Assembly: GCA_963970005.1 (NCBI GenBank)
Contig: CAXAMN010021940.1
Span: forward strand, 886,046-950,045
Length of the DNA: 64,000 bases
Reading direction: 5' to 3'
Source of the DNA: Durusdinium trenchii
Taxonomy: Eukaryota; Sar; Dinophyceae; Suessiales; Symbiodiniaceae
In this document: positions 11,901 through 22,331 of the stretch, in pieces
How the letters are laid out: every line of letters starts with the position of its first letter
Position numbering within the stretch: position 1 is the first letter of the stretch
Program-made: the position numbers and the translations under genes
Notes under the pieces: model-generated
Databases searched by the model: none
Seen by the model: only the letters and a program-made list of their open reading frames with translations
Told to the model about the DNA's origin: nothing

Positions 11901-14900
11901 CGGGGTTGCACAAGGACAGCAAACAAATGGAAATGATGTCCACTACGTCTTCGAAAAGAAGATCACTGACCTAGTTCTTTGTCATTTGTGTTTCTCCTTT
12001 CTGCGAGAAACAAACCCTCCCTTCAATAAAAAAAATAAAAGGAAACTTCAACCACCGACGACCGGGAGTCTCAAGCCGCTCCATCTTCCCACTCAACATC
12101 ATTCCCACTCAAGCCAACAATCCGCCTTTCTGGTTGGCGCCCACACCATAGTACTCCGTTTGCACCCGCGAGTAGGGCGGCCGCAAAGCAAACTCCGTGG
12201 TGCCCTTGTAGTCCGCGGGCAGGTCGACTCCACCAGCCTGGTGAACTCCGTGGTGACTAGGCCGGGCGAAATCCCGGAGGACGGCAGGGAGGGAAAGGAT
12301 CCAGCAGGCCTCAAACATGGGAGGCCTGACGAGTGTGCCAAAAATGATGCACCTGTTCCAGCACCCCGACTCTACAGGTCTCCGAAATGGTGGCTTTTGG
12401 AGACTTAAAGTGGCAGGTGGTGACCTGTTGGAGGGTGCTGGCTTAGAACCAAATGAAAGCGAAAAGAAAGCATGCCCTGCACAGCACGCGGAGTCTTAAA
12501 AAGATTCAATAAGTGTTGACGGGTCTGCCCACGTTGGCCCATGTGTGATGTGTGTTCCCTCCTCCAAAGGGTCTAGGGCGAACTCCCTGGGAGACCAACC
12601 TCAAGCTGGTTTGAACTTGGAACGGTCGGGCTCGGGCTTTGGGCCACCACCGCGCATGTTCAACGACACTGACAGCTCAATTAAGCACCCAAAACAGGAT
12701 ACGCCGGATACGCCTGAAAAATGTTTGCCGCCACGTTGGACACGTCATAGGCATAGGAGGACATCCTAGCAACGGCTGGCTGGGGGCCCTTGGTAGAAGA
12801 CGCCGGGGCCTTATTTATAAATATACAACCATGCGGTCTTTCTAGTGGCTTCGGGGCCACTTGGGTTATATGACCACAACGTCCGCTGGCTGGAAGACTG
12901 GCCAAAACGCCCTTGCTACCACCCCCGGTTGCGGAATGGACGACTGCAGAAGAGATCGTTCTCGGCCCGCCCGCGGCCATATCATAATGACCACCCAACA
13001 ATGGCTTGCAATGATGATCCCCTACCATGGACTTCTCACTTTTCTTGGCTAAAGGTACTCATAGACTCATAGATCTCATCCGAAGGAGCCTCTGCTATTC
13101 TGAACCTATTCGGAGGTTGAGCTGCCTGGTGTAGATGTGCGGAGCCCCTCTTAGGAACACAGAAATGCTTGGAGCATTGGTGCAAGCACACGCGACCATC
13201 TACTGGTTGGTGTCTACTGGGAACTGTCTTTCCTGCTGCTCAGTGTGCCGTCTCAAGCTGGCTGAGTTTAACATGTTTACTGCTTGCTGCAGATCGGCAC
13301 TCTTGACATAGTAATAGCATGTAAATAGCACATTTAAAACAAGACAACAATGTTCTCACCTGTTCTCCTCAAATTGAAAGTTCCCTGCTTAACAATGTTA
13401 GAGGAACCTATGACTATACATGTGCTATGATGGCCAGAGGGTGCACTTCCTCAAAATCAGAGGTAGCCAAGAAAGGCAGAAACCACATTATAAAGTAGAC
13501 CTTGTAGTAGCCAACGTGCGGAACTTCCAACAAGCAACCAAGGAGTTTGCAAATTATTTTTGCAAAGCTTCCCCTTTTCTTTGCTACCCGCTGCCCCCTG
13601 ACTTCTATATGTATTTATATGCCACCGTCATATAGTCTGTGACGATTGATCCTCGACCGGCTTCGACTCAGCCCGCCTCACCACGCAAGTCTGCTTGTCG
13701 AATGGCAGGGTGGAATAGCTCATGGGACAGCCAAAGACATGTGAAAAGCGCTCGGATCTGTAGACATATCCTCAGATCATGGAGATACAATCAGATACAG
13801 TGAGACTTCTGAAGGGAGCCAACCAGAATTGGACCGCAAGACAACGTATGGAAAAAAAAATCACCCAGTCGATTTGCTAGCTGTCGCTCGAACCAGCTGT
13901 TGTTACTCATTACTGTCTCTTCTCTGTTCATCCCGAAACAGCACACACCTGTCATGACCTGCCATGACTTGCTTGCTTGCTTGCTCGTGCTTCTTCTAGA
14001 TCAGTGAGCCCTCAGTGAACCACCCAGGCGCCGTTGGGAGAGATGGTCAAGCCACCGGCACCATACCATTCCTTCACCTCGGAGCGGCAGCGAGTGCATG
14101 GGTGAAAATGATCGATCTTGCTCGAATGTAAACATCCCTCCTAACCTCCCAACAGCTTGGCTCAAACCTTAAAGACCATGGTTGGCAACCATGGGCCACC
14201 AGCTTGATTCACCTGGACCTCAATTTTGATGCGAGATCTGAAATCCAGACCTTTGTGCGGACAGGTGTCTGATCCTGTCCCTTGGACGACGCTTCAAGGC
14301 CAAAGAAGATCAAACTCGAAAGCGGATAGCGGGATTTATATGTACGTATGGTTCACGGGACGTGGGGATGGGACTTCAATGCAAAGCTCAAAAGGTGCTG
14401 TGAGTTTCATTACTATAGAATCCCCACAGGCAGGGAGATTCGACTGCAACCTCCCGACCTGGTCGCCATCTACATCCATCCACACACCCCTGAATTCTAT
14501 AGAGCAATCTCTACCAGAGATTGAAGAGAATCATCATGGTCATGGAATTGGATGGTATGGCGGCCTGGCCGCGGCCATCCTGGTCCTCGGTCATGATCCT
14601 ATGGGTCATCAATCCGAAGACCAGACAGGTAGTGGGTGAACTCATGTGAACTCTATGGCGGTTCAGGGAGCGCGTGGCGGTCACATGAGCGCATGGCGCG
14701 CGCCAAGGAGCCGAATTGTCGAAGTAAATGTCCTCAGGAGCCGAGCCGAGCCGAGGAGCCGTCCAGTGTGGTTAGGTTGGAAGTCAAAAAGGTCCAGGGC
14801 CTGACCAGTGGGTTTAGGGTTTTGGGTTTTGGGTGTCAAAGGTTTGGTGGTGACCAGATTTCGGGTTCCCTTCTGGGAGTTGGCATTTCCGGTTCTCCTC

Positions 14901-17472
14901 TGCTTGAGAACCGCCACAGTTCTCCGAGGCCCCCTGACCACCTGGACCATCTGTGGAAGATGATGCCTTCTGGACCAATTATATACGACTTGTTGATTTT
15001 CGGCGTCTTCGACCAAGGCCCCCTGATTCAACTGCCCCCTGCTGTTGGGACCGAAACAGATTTGAGGGGAGGCTTTCGGTCCGCTTCACGCAGGAATGCC
15101 TCGGATGTGGGCTAATTCGCCCACAAACCCTTGGAGTGAACATCCACATGGTCACATTTTAAAAAAGGGATCCGCCGTGATCTGTCCGAAGGTCCGATAT
15201 GTCACCAGATGTCACCAGTCAGTTCGACCCATGTTCCAGAAGTGCTGTGATCGGGTCCATGTGAAAAATGTCTGAAGACTCACATGGACCCTGAAAAACC
15301 ATCAGTTTCTAAAACAAAACTGACCAGAAAAACCTGGAGATGTACTCTCCATCAGTGAGGAAAACCGTCCATGGAGAGTATATCTGATCTTTGACGACTG
15401 TCGACATGTTATGACTTGAGAGAAGATACTGAGAGGTTTACATCCATATGGAGGCTTTATGATGTTTGATTCGATGTTTTAATTCATCCACCGTCTACAC
15501 GACATGTTCTTGACGACTTCACCCCACAGAAAACATCAGGAAAACCACCCCCAGGACCAAAAACCGCGTCAACTCCACCACCCCCAGCCCAGGATCAGGC
15601 ACCACACACCACACGCCAAGCGTCCGGCTGCCAGAACGGCCAGGACTTCGTGGGGATGATCAGCGCCTCGCAGCCCGGCCACTGCGTCAGATTCAGCCGG
15701 GGATCGGTCCACCTGGGAAGCGGCGCAAAGGAGCAGGGGGGGCGCCAGAGAGAGATGGATATAGTAGAAAATCAGGACGATAAATGATAAATATTGGTAC
15801 AGTATATTTTTTTAGTATATGAGCAAAGGAAGAAAGAAAGAAAGCAAGCAAACAAGCAAGCAATAGATAAAAATAGAGATAGAGATAGAGATTCATGATA
15901 CTATATAATGTGTTTACACGTGTGCGCATGTGTGTGTGTGTGTGTCTTTTGTATGTATCTTGCTGTCATGCTTGTCTCACCTGATCTCATCTCCCTGTAT
16001 GTTTTTTTGAATTCACCATCCTTCCAGATCTATTCTTGCTACGTATGTCAATGTCTATCCGTTGGTCTGTCTGTCTCTCGATCTTTCCTGCTCTAGCTTT
16101 CCGCAAATGCCTTTGCAATGTCAGATGTGTATTTTGCATGCATGTTATGACAATTATGACATCAAGCAAAAGTATCTCGTTTATTTGGGGCTCTTTTTCT
16201 CGTTCACCAGCGAACGCTGAAGTTGGACAAACAAATAGAGCGTGCCGTGGACTACTTTAGTCAACAGGTGGTTGCTCATGTGTGAAGGCCCAAATGTGGG
16301 ATCGAAGGTGAAGACAATCAATTTGTAGTAGCAATGGCAGCTTCATGGAAGAAGAAGAAGGAGAAGACACCTGAGAATTGCTTGCATATCCAAACCTTTC
16401 GTTCTCGGTTCGTCTCAAAATGGAAGAGCCACCACAAATCTATAATAGAATCTAAAAAAGCAAAACTGTGAAACCCATCGGTTCTAGCTCAACTGTGTCT
16501 ACTGATTGTTCAGAAGCTTTCGGGTGGTGTTCATGTGTTCACCACGCCCACCATTCCATACCATTCCCACATCTTCCCACATCTTCGTTCTATCGCGCCA
16601 CGCACTTCGGTAGTAGCCCTCCATCGCCAGCTGCTGGTCTTTTTGATTCACTTGCACGATGGAGGCCACGAAGAGCATGATTTCCACCTGTCCGCCGGCA
16701 CCCGAGGCCGCGGTGTCGCCGACCGCTGGGAAGGGTCGCCGGCGTCGGGGCCCAGCCGGTCTCAGCGCCCAGATGGAATCGGTAGAAGATGGTTCTTGAC
16801 AAGTGACTTTCAGGGCTAGTCTGAGAGCAACTCGCTGCTAGCTTGGAGTATTCATGAGCATTCGGGGGTTGTCATGTTTCTTCGACCAACATGGAGAATG
16901 GAGCCGGTTGCACCGGCCAGAAAAGGCCGCAAGGGAAGCCTTATTTCTTCTGTCACTGTCGGTCAACCAGGTCGTTGGAGCCGCAACTCTGGTCATCCAG
17001 AGAACCCCCCCGCGGCCTGCACGGGTTCCCCGGTCAGTTGACCGGGATGTGCAAATTCATCGTAGCCCACCGTCAAGTTCGCTGTGATCTCCTGGCGAGG
17101 AAGTCGTAACCCAGTCATCCGGGTCCGGCCGGAACATGAGCCCACTCCATGGATGGCCCAGGAGGGGTCTCAAAGCAACCAAACACTGATCTGGTTGGTG
17201 GTTGCAACTCATCTCCCTATATGAGTCAGCGGGCCCGGCATTTGGGCCCGGCATTTGGGGCATCTGGGTCACCCATCCACTGGCACCCAGTATCAGCCAT
17301 CCTTTGGGGTCTTCAGGTCGGAATTGTCTGCTGACGCCCCGAAGGTCAGCGCCACTGGCAACAAGGCCCAGGGCAAACCACGACTGCTCCCGTGCACCTC
17401 GGGGTTAGGACAGCGAGTGGCAGCGGCCAAGGCTGTGAGCCAGCTCAGGAGGTAGCTACGCTGCAAAGCCAT
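8783..17472 (-). CDS. Cys-loop (pentameric) ligand-gated ion channel, PAR-type, 14 exons
   Basis: Subunit of a pentameric ligand-gated channel in a cell membrane. Exons: 17398-17472, 17023-17091, 16602-16687, 15613-15712, 14024-14077, 13677-13750, 12714-12765, 12147-12237, 11674-11752, 11083-11223, 10357-10423, 9443-9557, 9124-9197 and 8783-8902. All junction phases agree, giving about 399 residues, a usual length for the family. Order: signal peptide (1-20), ligand-binding domain with AWTDPRLN (77-84), Cys loop C136-C150 (CPMSYSTLPFDKQTC), TM1 (219-246), TM2 (250-268, APARVAIAVIPVLIM), TM3 (289-312), a charged cytoplasmic loop and a possible TM4 start (VFQVLLPFAFF). The PAR triplet at 252-254 is typical of anion-selective (GABA/glycine) receptors. 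The ligand cannot be told. An in-frame ATG at 17493 is an alternative start. The 3' end (rest of TM4 and stop) is not resolved. Five of 14 donors are GC, the rest GT. Confidence 0.85.
9124..9197 (-). CDS. Channel exon 13: cytoplasmic loop
   Basis: The exon reads VEFVDIPPTNSRELQHAKEE between CCAG|CC and TTG|GTTTTT. Entry in phase 1 and exit in phase 0 fit both neighbours. The polar, charged content suits the TM3-TM4 loop, which is not conserved. Confidence 0.55.
9443..9557 (-). CDS. Channel exon 12: TM3
   Basis: GATGAAG|TTC opens FFCLSAVFEYGLVSFLIQ, a typical TM3 with the AV.EY..V.F pattern, followed by a charged segment. The 3' edge was placed at CGAA|GTCTGG because its phase fits the next exon; other donors nearby are possible. 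Confidence 0.8.
10357..10423 (-). CDS. Channel exon 11: TM2-TM3 loop
   Basis: CTCAG|G completes an Arg codon and opens NNVISNLPPLNYLTWITSYL. The LP...Y..W pattern is the TM2-TM3 loop. It ends at CTT|GCTTGA, a GC donor, phase 0. Confidence 0.85.
11083..11223 (-). CDS. Channel exon 10: TM1 end and pore-lining TM2
   Basis: Contains FVSWSGLFINRTVAPARVAI and then AVIPVLIML. The SW..LFI end of TM1, the PAR triplet and the P.L.M pattern of TM2 are diagnostic. The donor CCG|GTGCGA in phase 2 fits exon 11. Confidence 0.95.
11674..11752 (-). CDS. Channel exon 9: last beta strand and start of TM1
   Basis: The peptide YNFVLLYFELQRMPDSF carries the F.L.L.R.P signature of the strand entering TM1. The exon leaves at ATAGT|GCAGCC, a GC donor in phase 2, which makes TM1 run on without a break into the next exon. 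Confidence 0.85.
12147..12237 (-). CDS. Channel exon 8: late ligand-binding domain
   Basis: CAG|GCT opens a frame with ADYKGTTEFALRPPYSRVQ, leaving at TATG|GTGTGG in phase 1. The split Gly codon is completed by the next exon. The position and the ...Y.G pattern suit the strands before TM1. Confidence 0.75.
12714..12765 (-). CDS. Channel exon 7: strand after the Cys loop
   Basis: CTAG|G completes an Arg codon and opens MSSYAYDVSNVAANIFQ, the SYAYD pattern that follows the Cys loop in this family. It ends at CAG|GCGTAT, a GC donor. A longer version using a GT six codons further is possible. Confidence 0.75.
13677..13750 (-). CDS. Channel exon 6: the Cys loop
   Basis: The exon contains CPMSYSTLPFDKQTC, two cysteines exactly 13 residues apart around the canonical F/Y-P-F-D core. 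It ends at GTGAG|GCGGGC, a GC donor, in phase 2; only this donor restores the Arg codon with the next exon. Confidence 0.9.
14024..14077 (-). CDS. Channel exon 5: 54-bp exon of the ligand-binding domain
   Basis: Exactly 18 codons, VKEWYGAGGLTISPNGAW, between GAG|GTG and TGG|GTGGTT, phase 0 at both ends. It corresponds to the strand with the family's L....DG.V.W pattern. Confidence 0.8.
14813..14833 (+). repeat. Telomere-like heptamers
   Basis: Three 7-bp units in a row, TTTAGGG then TTTTGGG twice. TTTAGGG is the plant-type telomere repeat, also reported in dinoflagellates. This lies inside a channel intron. Confidence 0.5.
15613..15712 (-). CDS. Channel exon 4: W-x-D-x-R-L and loop region
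   Basis: CCCAG|G opens WTDPRLNLTQWPGCEALIIP, the highly conserved WxDxRL motif of Cys-loop receptors, and continues to WQPDAWR, matching the family's W.PD motif. It leaves at CGT|GTGGTG in phase 0. Confidence 0.9.
15838..15944 (+). repeat. AAAG/AAGC/GATA-like and (TG)n microsatellites
   Basis: GAAAGAAAGAAAGCAAGCAAACAAGCAAGC, then GATAGAGATAGAGATAGAGA-like sequence, then (TG)8. It sits in a channel intron of about 900 bp. No coding function is seen. Confidence 0.8.
16602..16687 (-). CDS. Channel exon 3: beta strands 1-2 of the ligand-binding domain
   Basis: AG|GTG opens VEIMLFVASIVQVNQKDQQ, then AMEGYYRS. This matches the family pattern V.V....SI..VD...Q.....Y.R. The donor TGC|GTGGCG is in phase 2 and completes an Ala codon with the next exon. 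Confidence 0.85.
17023..17091 (-). CDS. Channel exon 2: first strand of the ligand-binding domain
   Basis: Twenty-three codons from CCAG|GAG to CCC|GTGCAG, phase 0 at both ends. The peptide EITANLTVGYDEFAHPGQ follows the family pattern L...YD...RP..G, seen just before the first beta strand. Confidence 0.75.
17398..17472 (-). CDS. Channel exon 1: signal peptide
   Basis: MALQRSYLLSWLTALAAAT followed by a Cys and a polar stretch is a typical signal peptide. The exon ends at GAG|GTGCAC in phase 0. An in-frame ATG seven codons upstream could be the real start. Its link to exon 2 rests on phase and position. Confidence 0.6.
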
Positions 17473-17493
17473 GGCGAGTGTGGAAATCTTCAA

Positions 17494-18590
17494 CTCAGGC
17501 TTTCAATGGAGACCTGGAGCCATCTGTTCAAACGCGGGGCTTTCAATGGCTTTCTTTGCGAGGGGTGCCTATGGGTGTGCTCCTCTGTTTGGGGTATCCG
17601 GTATCCTGCCTCAGCAAGTGAAAATTGCTTCTTCAGGCTTCTTCGACGTCTTTTGAGGTCAAATGGATCAGTCAGATCTTGTCAATCATGGGTATAACAT
17701 GGTATAACTAACAGTGATCTAAGCGACCTAAAGCCAGCGGCTTGCGCCAATGGAGTGGAATCCTGCGTCTTGCCACAGTCATGGGCATCCTCCATGCACA
17801 ATCATAACACAGCTGTGAACCCCTACTCCCCTGCAGAGGACGACATGGAACCCCCAAACTACTGGGTTGTAGAGGAAAATCGTCTTCCACGGGTCAGTTC
17901 TCAGGTTATAGTTTGTGGGGGAGTAACACAGCTGTCAATCCTGCATAGCTGCTCCACTCAGACTGCTTCAGGCCGACAAACCTCTGACTCTGACAGGAGG
18001 GATCCGGGAAATAAACCAGGAACCAACGGAACCAACGAGTCCAGTCCCAGTGTCCGGTTTCGACCGACGAGCTGATACGAGTGCCATCCCCCCCAAAAAA
18101 AGAACAAACAAATCAACTGGTGGAACACATCAACGTTGAGGGGCACATGACGACCTCCATGAGATACTCAAAGAAGACACCATGTCACCGTCATGACACC
18201 ATCCATATCTCATTCATGATTCATGACACCAGCCATGTCCTTCGAGCGATGTGCAGAAGTGAAGTCTTCGGGGACATCGGCACCAGGCCGGACATGTTGA
18301 GGGCAGTGCCGGGCAGCATACATGATACAGCTATCATACCTAATTAATTGCATGGCTATGACACAACCTTTGACCCTAGCAGCTAGCAACAATCAAGAAG
18401 CACTGTATATATACTGTAGTTGTGTTTTCCATTTGGGCTTACAGTTACATAATCTCATATGCTGTTTCACCGCTTGCGGTGCATCTGCAACCCAGTCGCG
18501 CTCTTGCCGCTCGTGCTCTTCCAGCACTTCTTCCTGGACCCGGCATCTGTGATCCCAAGCATTTTCGGACGAGTTGGGTGAGACACCCAG
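17494..18590. other. Stretch without a supported gene
   Basis: This is the region upstream of the channel's first exon. Open frames exist on both strands, but none has splice or codon support. No TATA box is recognised, as expected for dinoflagellates. A short poly-C/poly-A tract lies near 18088. Confidence 0.4.
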
Positions 18591-18594
18591 ACAC

Positions 18595-18642
18595 CTCTTC
18601 GTCCATCTTTGCGGCCATGCATGTGCACATGAAGGCGACCAG
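18595..18642 (-). CDS. Short exon, hydrophobic then acidic
   Basis: A strong acceptor (CCGTCTTTTGCAG|CTG) opens LVAFMCTCMAAKMDEE, ending at GAG|GTGTCT in phase 0. The frame stays open beyond this, so the exon could be longer. Entry phase fits the exon at 18749-18814. Confidence 0.4.
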
Positions 18643-18748
18643 CTGCAAAAGACGGGGTGGTCCAGGGAGCCAGTCCAGCGTCCTGGATTGATGCTCCCAC
18701 ATGATGATCATGGTCCATGCTTCCCTTCCTCTCCCTTCCACCAAACAC

Positions 18749-18814
18749 CATGGTCGTTGGTGTGTCCCATCGAGCCTGTTGAAGAAAGCGGCTGAGAGCT
18801 TCAATTGGATTCTC
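18749..18814 (-). CDS. Exon of unknown protein
   Basis: Twenty-two codons, ENPIEALSRFLQQARWDTPT and on, between GGCAG|GAG and ATG|GTGTTT, phase 0 at both ends. No family is recognised. A shifted frame is also open here, so the call is moderate. Confidence 0.4.
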
Positions 18815-19118
18815 CTGCCAGCGGGGGAATCTTGAGCACGTAGGGAATCTTCTCACCAAATCCATCCAAAATCCCCGCGGATAGGGACCCTTAAGCCCTC
18901 CTGTAAGAACCTTGTTTGTGTTGCATCTTGTCATGATGTCTAGCGCAATGAAATGTGACATATTAACATAACTCGGGATTATATAGCTTTGGATGGTCAA
19001 ACACCTGATTCATCCTGAATTGTGCCAGCTCTCGATGCTCCAACATTGCTCCATGCCTTCAACTAACTTTCATTGGTTTACCATGGTTTACTGATTCCTT
19101 TACCCTTCATGTTTGCCC

Positions 19119-19271
19119 CTAATCGACCGACTCCTCACTGACTCCTCTCTGACTCTGCCCCACTCCCCCCACGGTCCGCTCCTTTTCTGAAGGGTTGGAG
19201 CCCCCAAACCACTTCGAGAGCTGCTGACTCAGGGTCTGGGCATCGGAGATGGGGGCGGTGCCAAGCAGGGC
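19119..19271 (-). CDS. Possible terminal exon of unknown protein
   Basis: The open frame ALLGTAPISDAQTLSQQLSK continues through KWFGGSNPSEKERT to a TAG, with strongly G/C-biased third positions. A GT donor (ACC|GTGGGG) inside could end the exon earlier. The acceptor was not identified. Confidence 0.4.
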   Translation of the reverse strand, partial: ALLGTAPISDAQTLSQQLSKWFGGSNPSEKERTVGGVGQSQRGVSEESVD

Positions 19272-20214
19272 CGGGCCGAGCGGCGTTGAACGAGAGTGAA
19301 CGAGCAGCACCGGGCGCACCGGGCACCACCGGGACTGACCAAAACCGTCGGGATCTGCATGGCAGGGCGCCATCCAGCTCCATGATTGGTTGAGAGGCCT
19401 CCTGATGGATCCATGTGACATGGAGAGGTGAGGCCATATGAGTTCTCAAAGCCACATGGAGATGTGAAGTGAGTCGATCTACCCGCTACAAATCACAGGT
19501 CCAACGTCCATCAGCTTTTGGTCGCTTTTGGATGTGCTTGGACTCCTTCAGTGGTTCACTCACAACCTCCACTGGGCCGGCCCGGTACAGTTCCTACCAT
19601 GCGCGATGAAAAAACCGTCACTGTTGGACCATCTGATGCCTGTTTGCTCAGTCTTCGGGTGACACGGAGCCCAAACAAGGTAAAACGGACCAACACCGAG
19701 GACCCGGGTTCTCCCGCCGGAAGAGACTTTACTGACAGCTGGTCCGGTGCAAGTGCTCTTTACCCCCTTGGTAACCAGCAGTTGTCCCGCTGATTGGTAG
19801 CACCTCTGGACGACTTGGAGGCCAATTGAACAAACGCTCACTTGCACTGCAAGGTGTGCGTCGTTTGAAGCAGCCAAACCTGCGAGGTCAGACCCGGTGA
19901 GGCCTGGGACGTGCACCGGTTCTTCTACACCGTGCACAGACGGCCAGACCGGTGCACCTCATTAGTGGATGGAGTGCAAGATGGCACAAGGGCACCCAAG
20001 TTGGGGGGCCAGACCTGTCCAAGACAGAAGGGCGTGTGCCATCGAGCCTCTGAAACCGCTGGAAGTCCAAAGAAAGAAATTAGAGCTTTAACACAAAAAA
20101 GGAGAATAATAAACGATAAACACATATAAACACTGATTATACCAGTTGTACTGGGACCCAGGGTCAGTACGGCCCCCTATAAATTCCTACTGTTCACTAT
20201 ACTCATGTTCTTTC

Positions 20215-20398
20215 TCATCCTTCCGAAAAGGATCCCGCCTTGGAGGAATCCTCCGTGTCGCCGCGCGCCAGCTGCAAGGACTGACTCGGCGAGCTGGGCA
20301 CCGAATTGCTGCGCTCCGCCAGCGAGCCTACGGAGCGGCGCACCGGCCCCGAGCGCACGGCACCGGAGGTGGCGAGGAGGGGCCGTTTAGAGATCAAG
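20215..20398 (-). CDS. Terminal exon of a Ser/Arg-rich protein
   Basis: The frame RRSVGSLAERSNSVPSSPSQ and onward ends with a TGA at the low-coordinate end. Third positions are almost all G or C. The composition suggests a disordered tail with RxxS-type phosphorylation sites (inference). The acceptor ATCGCTGTTAG|C lies in a copy of the TAGCGATGG repeat. Confidence 0.55.
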
Positions 20399-20400
20399 CT

Positions 20401-20475
20401 AACAGCGATATACAGCGATGGCCTCCAACCTAACAGCCATGGCCTCCAACCTACTAGCGATGGCCTCTAACCCAA
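20401..20475 (+). repeat. Degenerate tandem repeat with TAGCGATGGCCTCCAACC unit
   Basis: Three imperfect copies of AGCGATGGCCTCCAACCTA follow one another. The same unit occurs in inverted orientation at 36403-36445, and a related TAGCGATGCACC unit at 27219-27278. The copies border predicted exons. Confidence 0.7.
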
Positions 20476-21089
20476 CACTCCCCCGGAATCATCACCGGAG
20501 GTGCAAAACCCTCGTGAAACCCACCGGTTGATGGTCTTCGGATGTCTTGGTGTGCATGGTTACATCCATACCCGACCGGTCAAAGGGGTGGGTGTAAGCT
20601 GTTCGGAAGCCCGTGCGTGTGGGCCCCAGGCAGGAACCAATTGCATTGACAAAAGAGGCCTTCGATTTTTGACACTGGGATGGGTTTGCCTTTGGGGTGG
20701 CAGCCAGTCTGTTCAGGTTATAGTCATAGTATATAGTGCATTCTTAACGTTGCTAAATTCTTTGCGTGGTTGTAGGTGTGCAGCGTGCACTACAAACTCT
20801 GGATTGTTTGGCTGCTTCTATCCATGGAACATGCTAGACATATTGCGTTTCCTTCCCAAAACAGAGAGAAAATGTCCCATGTACCATCATCTACCTAAGC
20901 ATCATCGAGAAGATTAGGATAGACTCCAGTAGGACGGTTCCAGTGCTCTGTCAATCAATCAATTTCTGTCAATGATCGGTTCGCTTGCACGACTCGTTGT
21001 CAGCAGAGAAAGAAGAAAATGATCAGTTTCATCGCATCGAAATCAACTCACACACTTCGTCTTTTTCTCTCCATTGTGGCGTTGCCAAG

Positions 21090-21197
21090 ATGCGGGGCGA
21101 GGGCAGTTGGACCGGCAGAAGCAAATCGACGCTCCTGGCGAAGCATTGCGAAGAGGAGCGTCGAACCCGCAGTCGGGTTCGAGCGGCTCCAAAACAC
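21090..21197 (+). CDS. Possible exon of a basic protein
   Basis: Thirty-six codons from CCAAG|ATG to CAC|GTGTGA, reading MRGEGSWTGRSKSTLLAKHC, phase 0 at both ends with good codon use. Other frames are also open here. Confidence 0.3.
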
Positions 21198-21986
21198 GTG
21201 TGAGACACGATTGCTGAGAAAGTGTCCGGACACTTTTCAGATTCCTTGTGGCTTTGAGGAAGCGAACGAACTGTGCTTTTAAGCCTCTAAAACGGCCGGA
21301 GCCTCCTAACCTCTTAACCTACAGTATGTATATATATATGGTACCCCTCCTATACCCACCTCCTATTGATTATACTATATATATGTGTGTGTGTATAAAT
21401 CCTACAAGGCAAATTCGTGCAGCCTTCGATCCGCGGTGCATTCCCGCAAACCTGTCCTCAAAGAGTCTCGGCTCAGCATCCCCTGGCGAGAGGCTTGGGA
21501 TCCAGAGAGGTTGAACCATGTGGCCGTTATCTTGGGGCTTATCTTGGGGCTTCTGAAGGGGGAAAACTCTCTGAACTAAAAACATACAAGAAAGGTATAT
21601 AGAAAGACATGTTCCAGGACCTTGCAGGAGAACGCCTCGTTTGGTGGAAAAAGGCTGAGTGCCCCAACACATTTGCCGCGCCGGGTCTTTTTCAGCTAAA
21701 CGAGATCCTCTCAATCTACGAACGGCCCCTAGTGGAAACCCTTAGCTGTCAGAATTTACACATTTCCAGTTCCTAAACATTCTGGTAATTACCCACCAAC
21801 CAGCGGACTTCCTTCGTCTTTGACCGATTCTCGAGTGACCCGACCTGCATCAAGACGCCCCATCTACCAGACTTGCGTACACCGCTTATTCACTGAAGCC
21901 CATGCGAGAATGCGACCAAGACCGGGAAGGGGGGTCCGAGCTAAAGAGTGTGGTGGTGCATTCACTAGTTCAAGAACACCAGGCAC

Positions 21987-22091
21987 TTCAACATCTTCCG
22001 CCTCCTCATCAGCGTCCTCCTCCAACTTCGGCAGGCCCCTCCGATCGCCCTCCAGCTCCTCCTGCGACCGAGGGCCGAGGGCTCCAAGGAT
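21987..22091 (-). CDS. Acidic exon of unknown protein
   Basis: Thirty-five codons, with SQEELEGDRRGLPKLEEDA then DEEAEDVE, end at GAA|GTGCCT in phase 0. Entry in phase 0 fits the exon at 22244-22331. The acidic helical content suggests a charged linker or coiled coil. Confidence 0.5.
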
Positions 22092-22243
22092 CTCTCAAGG
22101 CAAGCATGGACCTTCTCCAACTTGCAGTGTACCCATTGGACTTGTGTGGCAACAATTGGACTGCTGAACCTTTCACCCTGCAGTCGCACATGTTTTTCTT
22201 TTGAGGGATATGGGGCTGCATGGGTCCTTTTTCAAGTGTCTAC

Positions 22244-22331
22244 AGGCGTTTGCTTGGCTCTTCTGGCCAATTCCCAGGCCTCCATCTCATTCTCCGCGTT
22301 CTCATCGATGTCCTGGACATCTTCGGGTGGC
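22244..22331 (-). CDS. Acidic exon linked to the next one
   Basis: CTCAG|G completes a codon and opens PPEDVQDIDENAENEMEAWE, ending at CCT|GTAGAC in phase 0. Together with the exon at 21987 it forms a two-exon piece of an acidic protein. No family is recognised. Confidence 0.55.

Noticed and set aside
18857..18900. Exon EGLRVPIRGDFGWI with a GTGAGA donor
   Set aside because: Splice signals are good, but joining it to the exon at 18814 would need a 42-bp intron and another frame. It was left out as unresolved.
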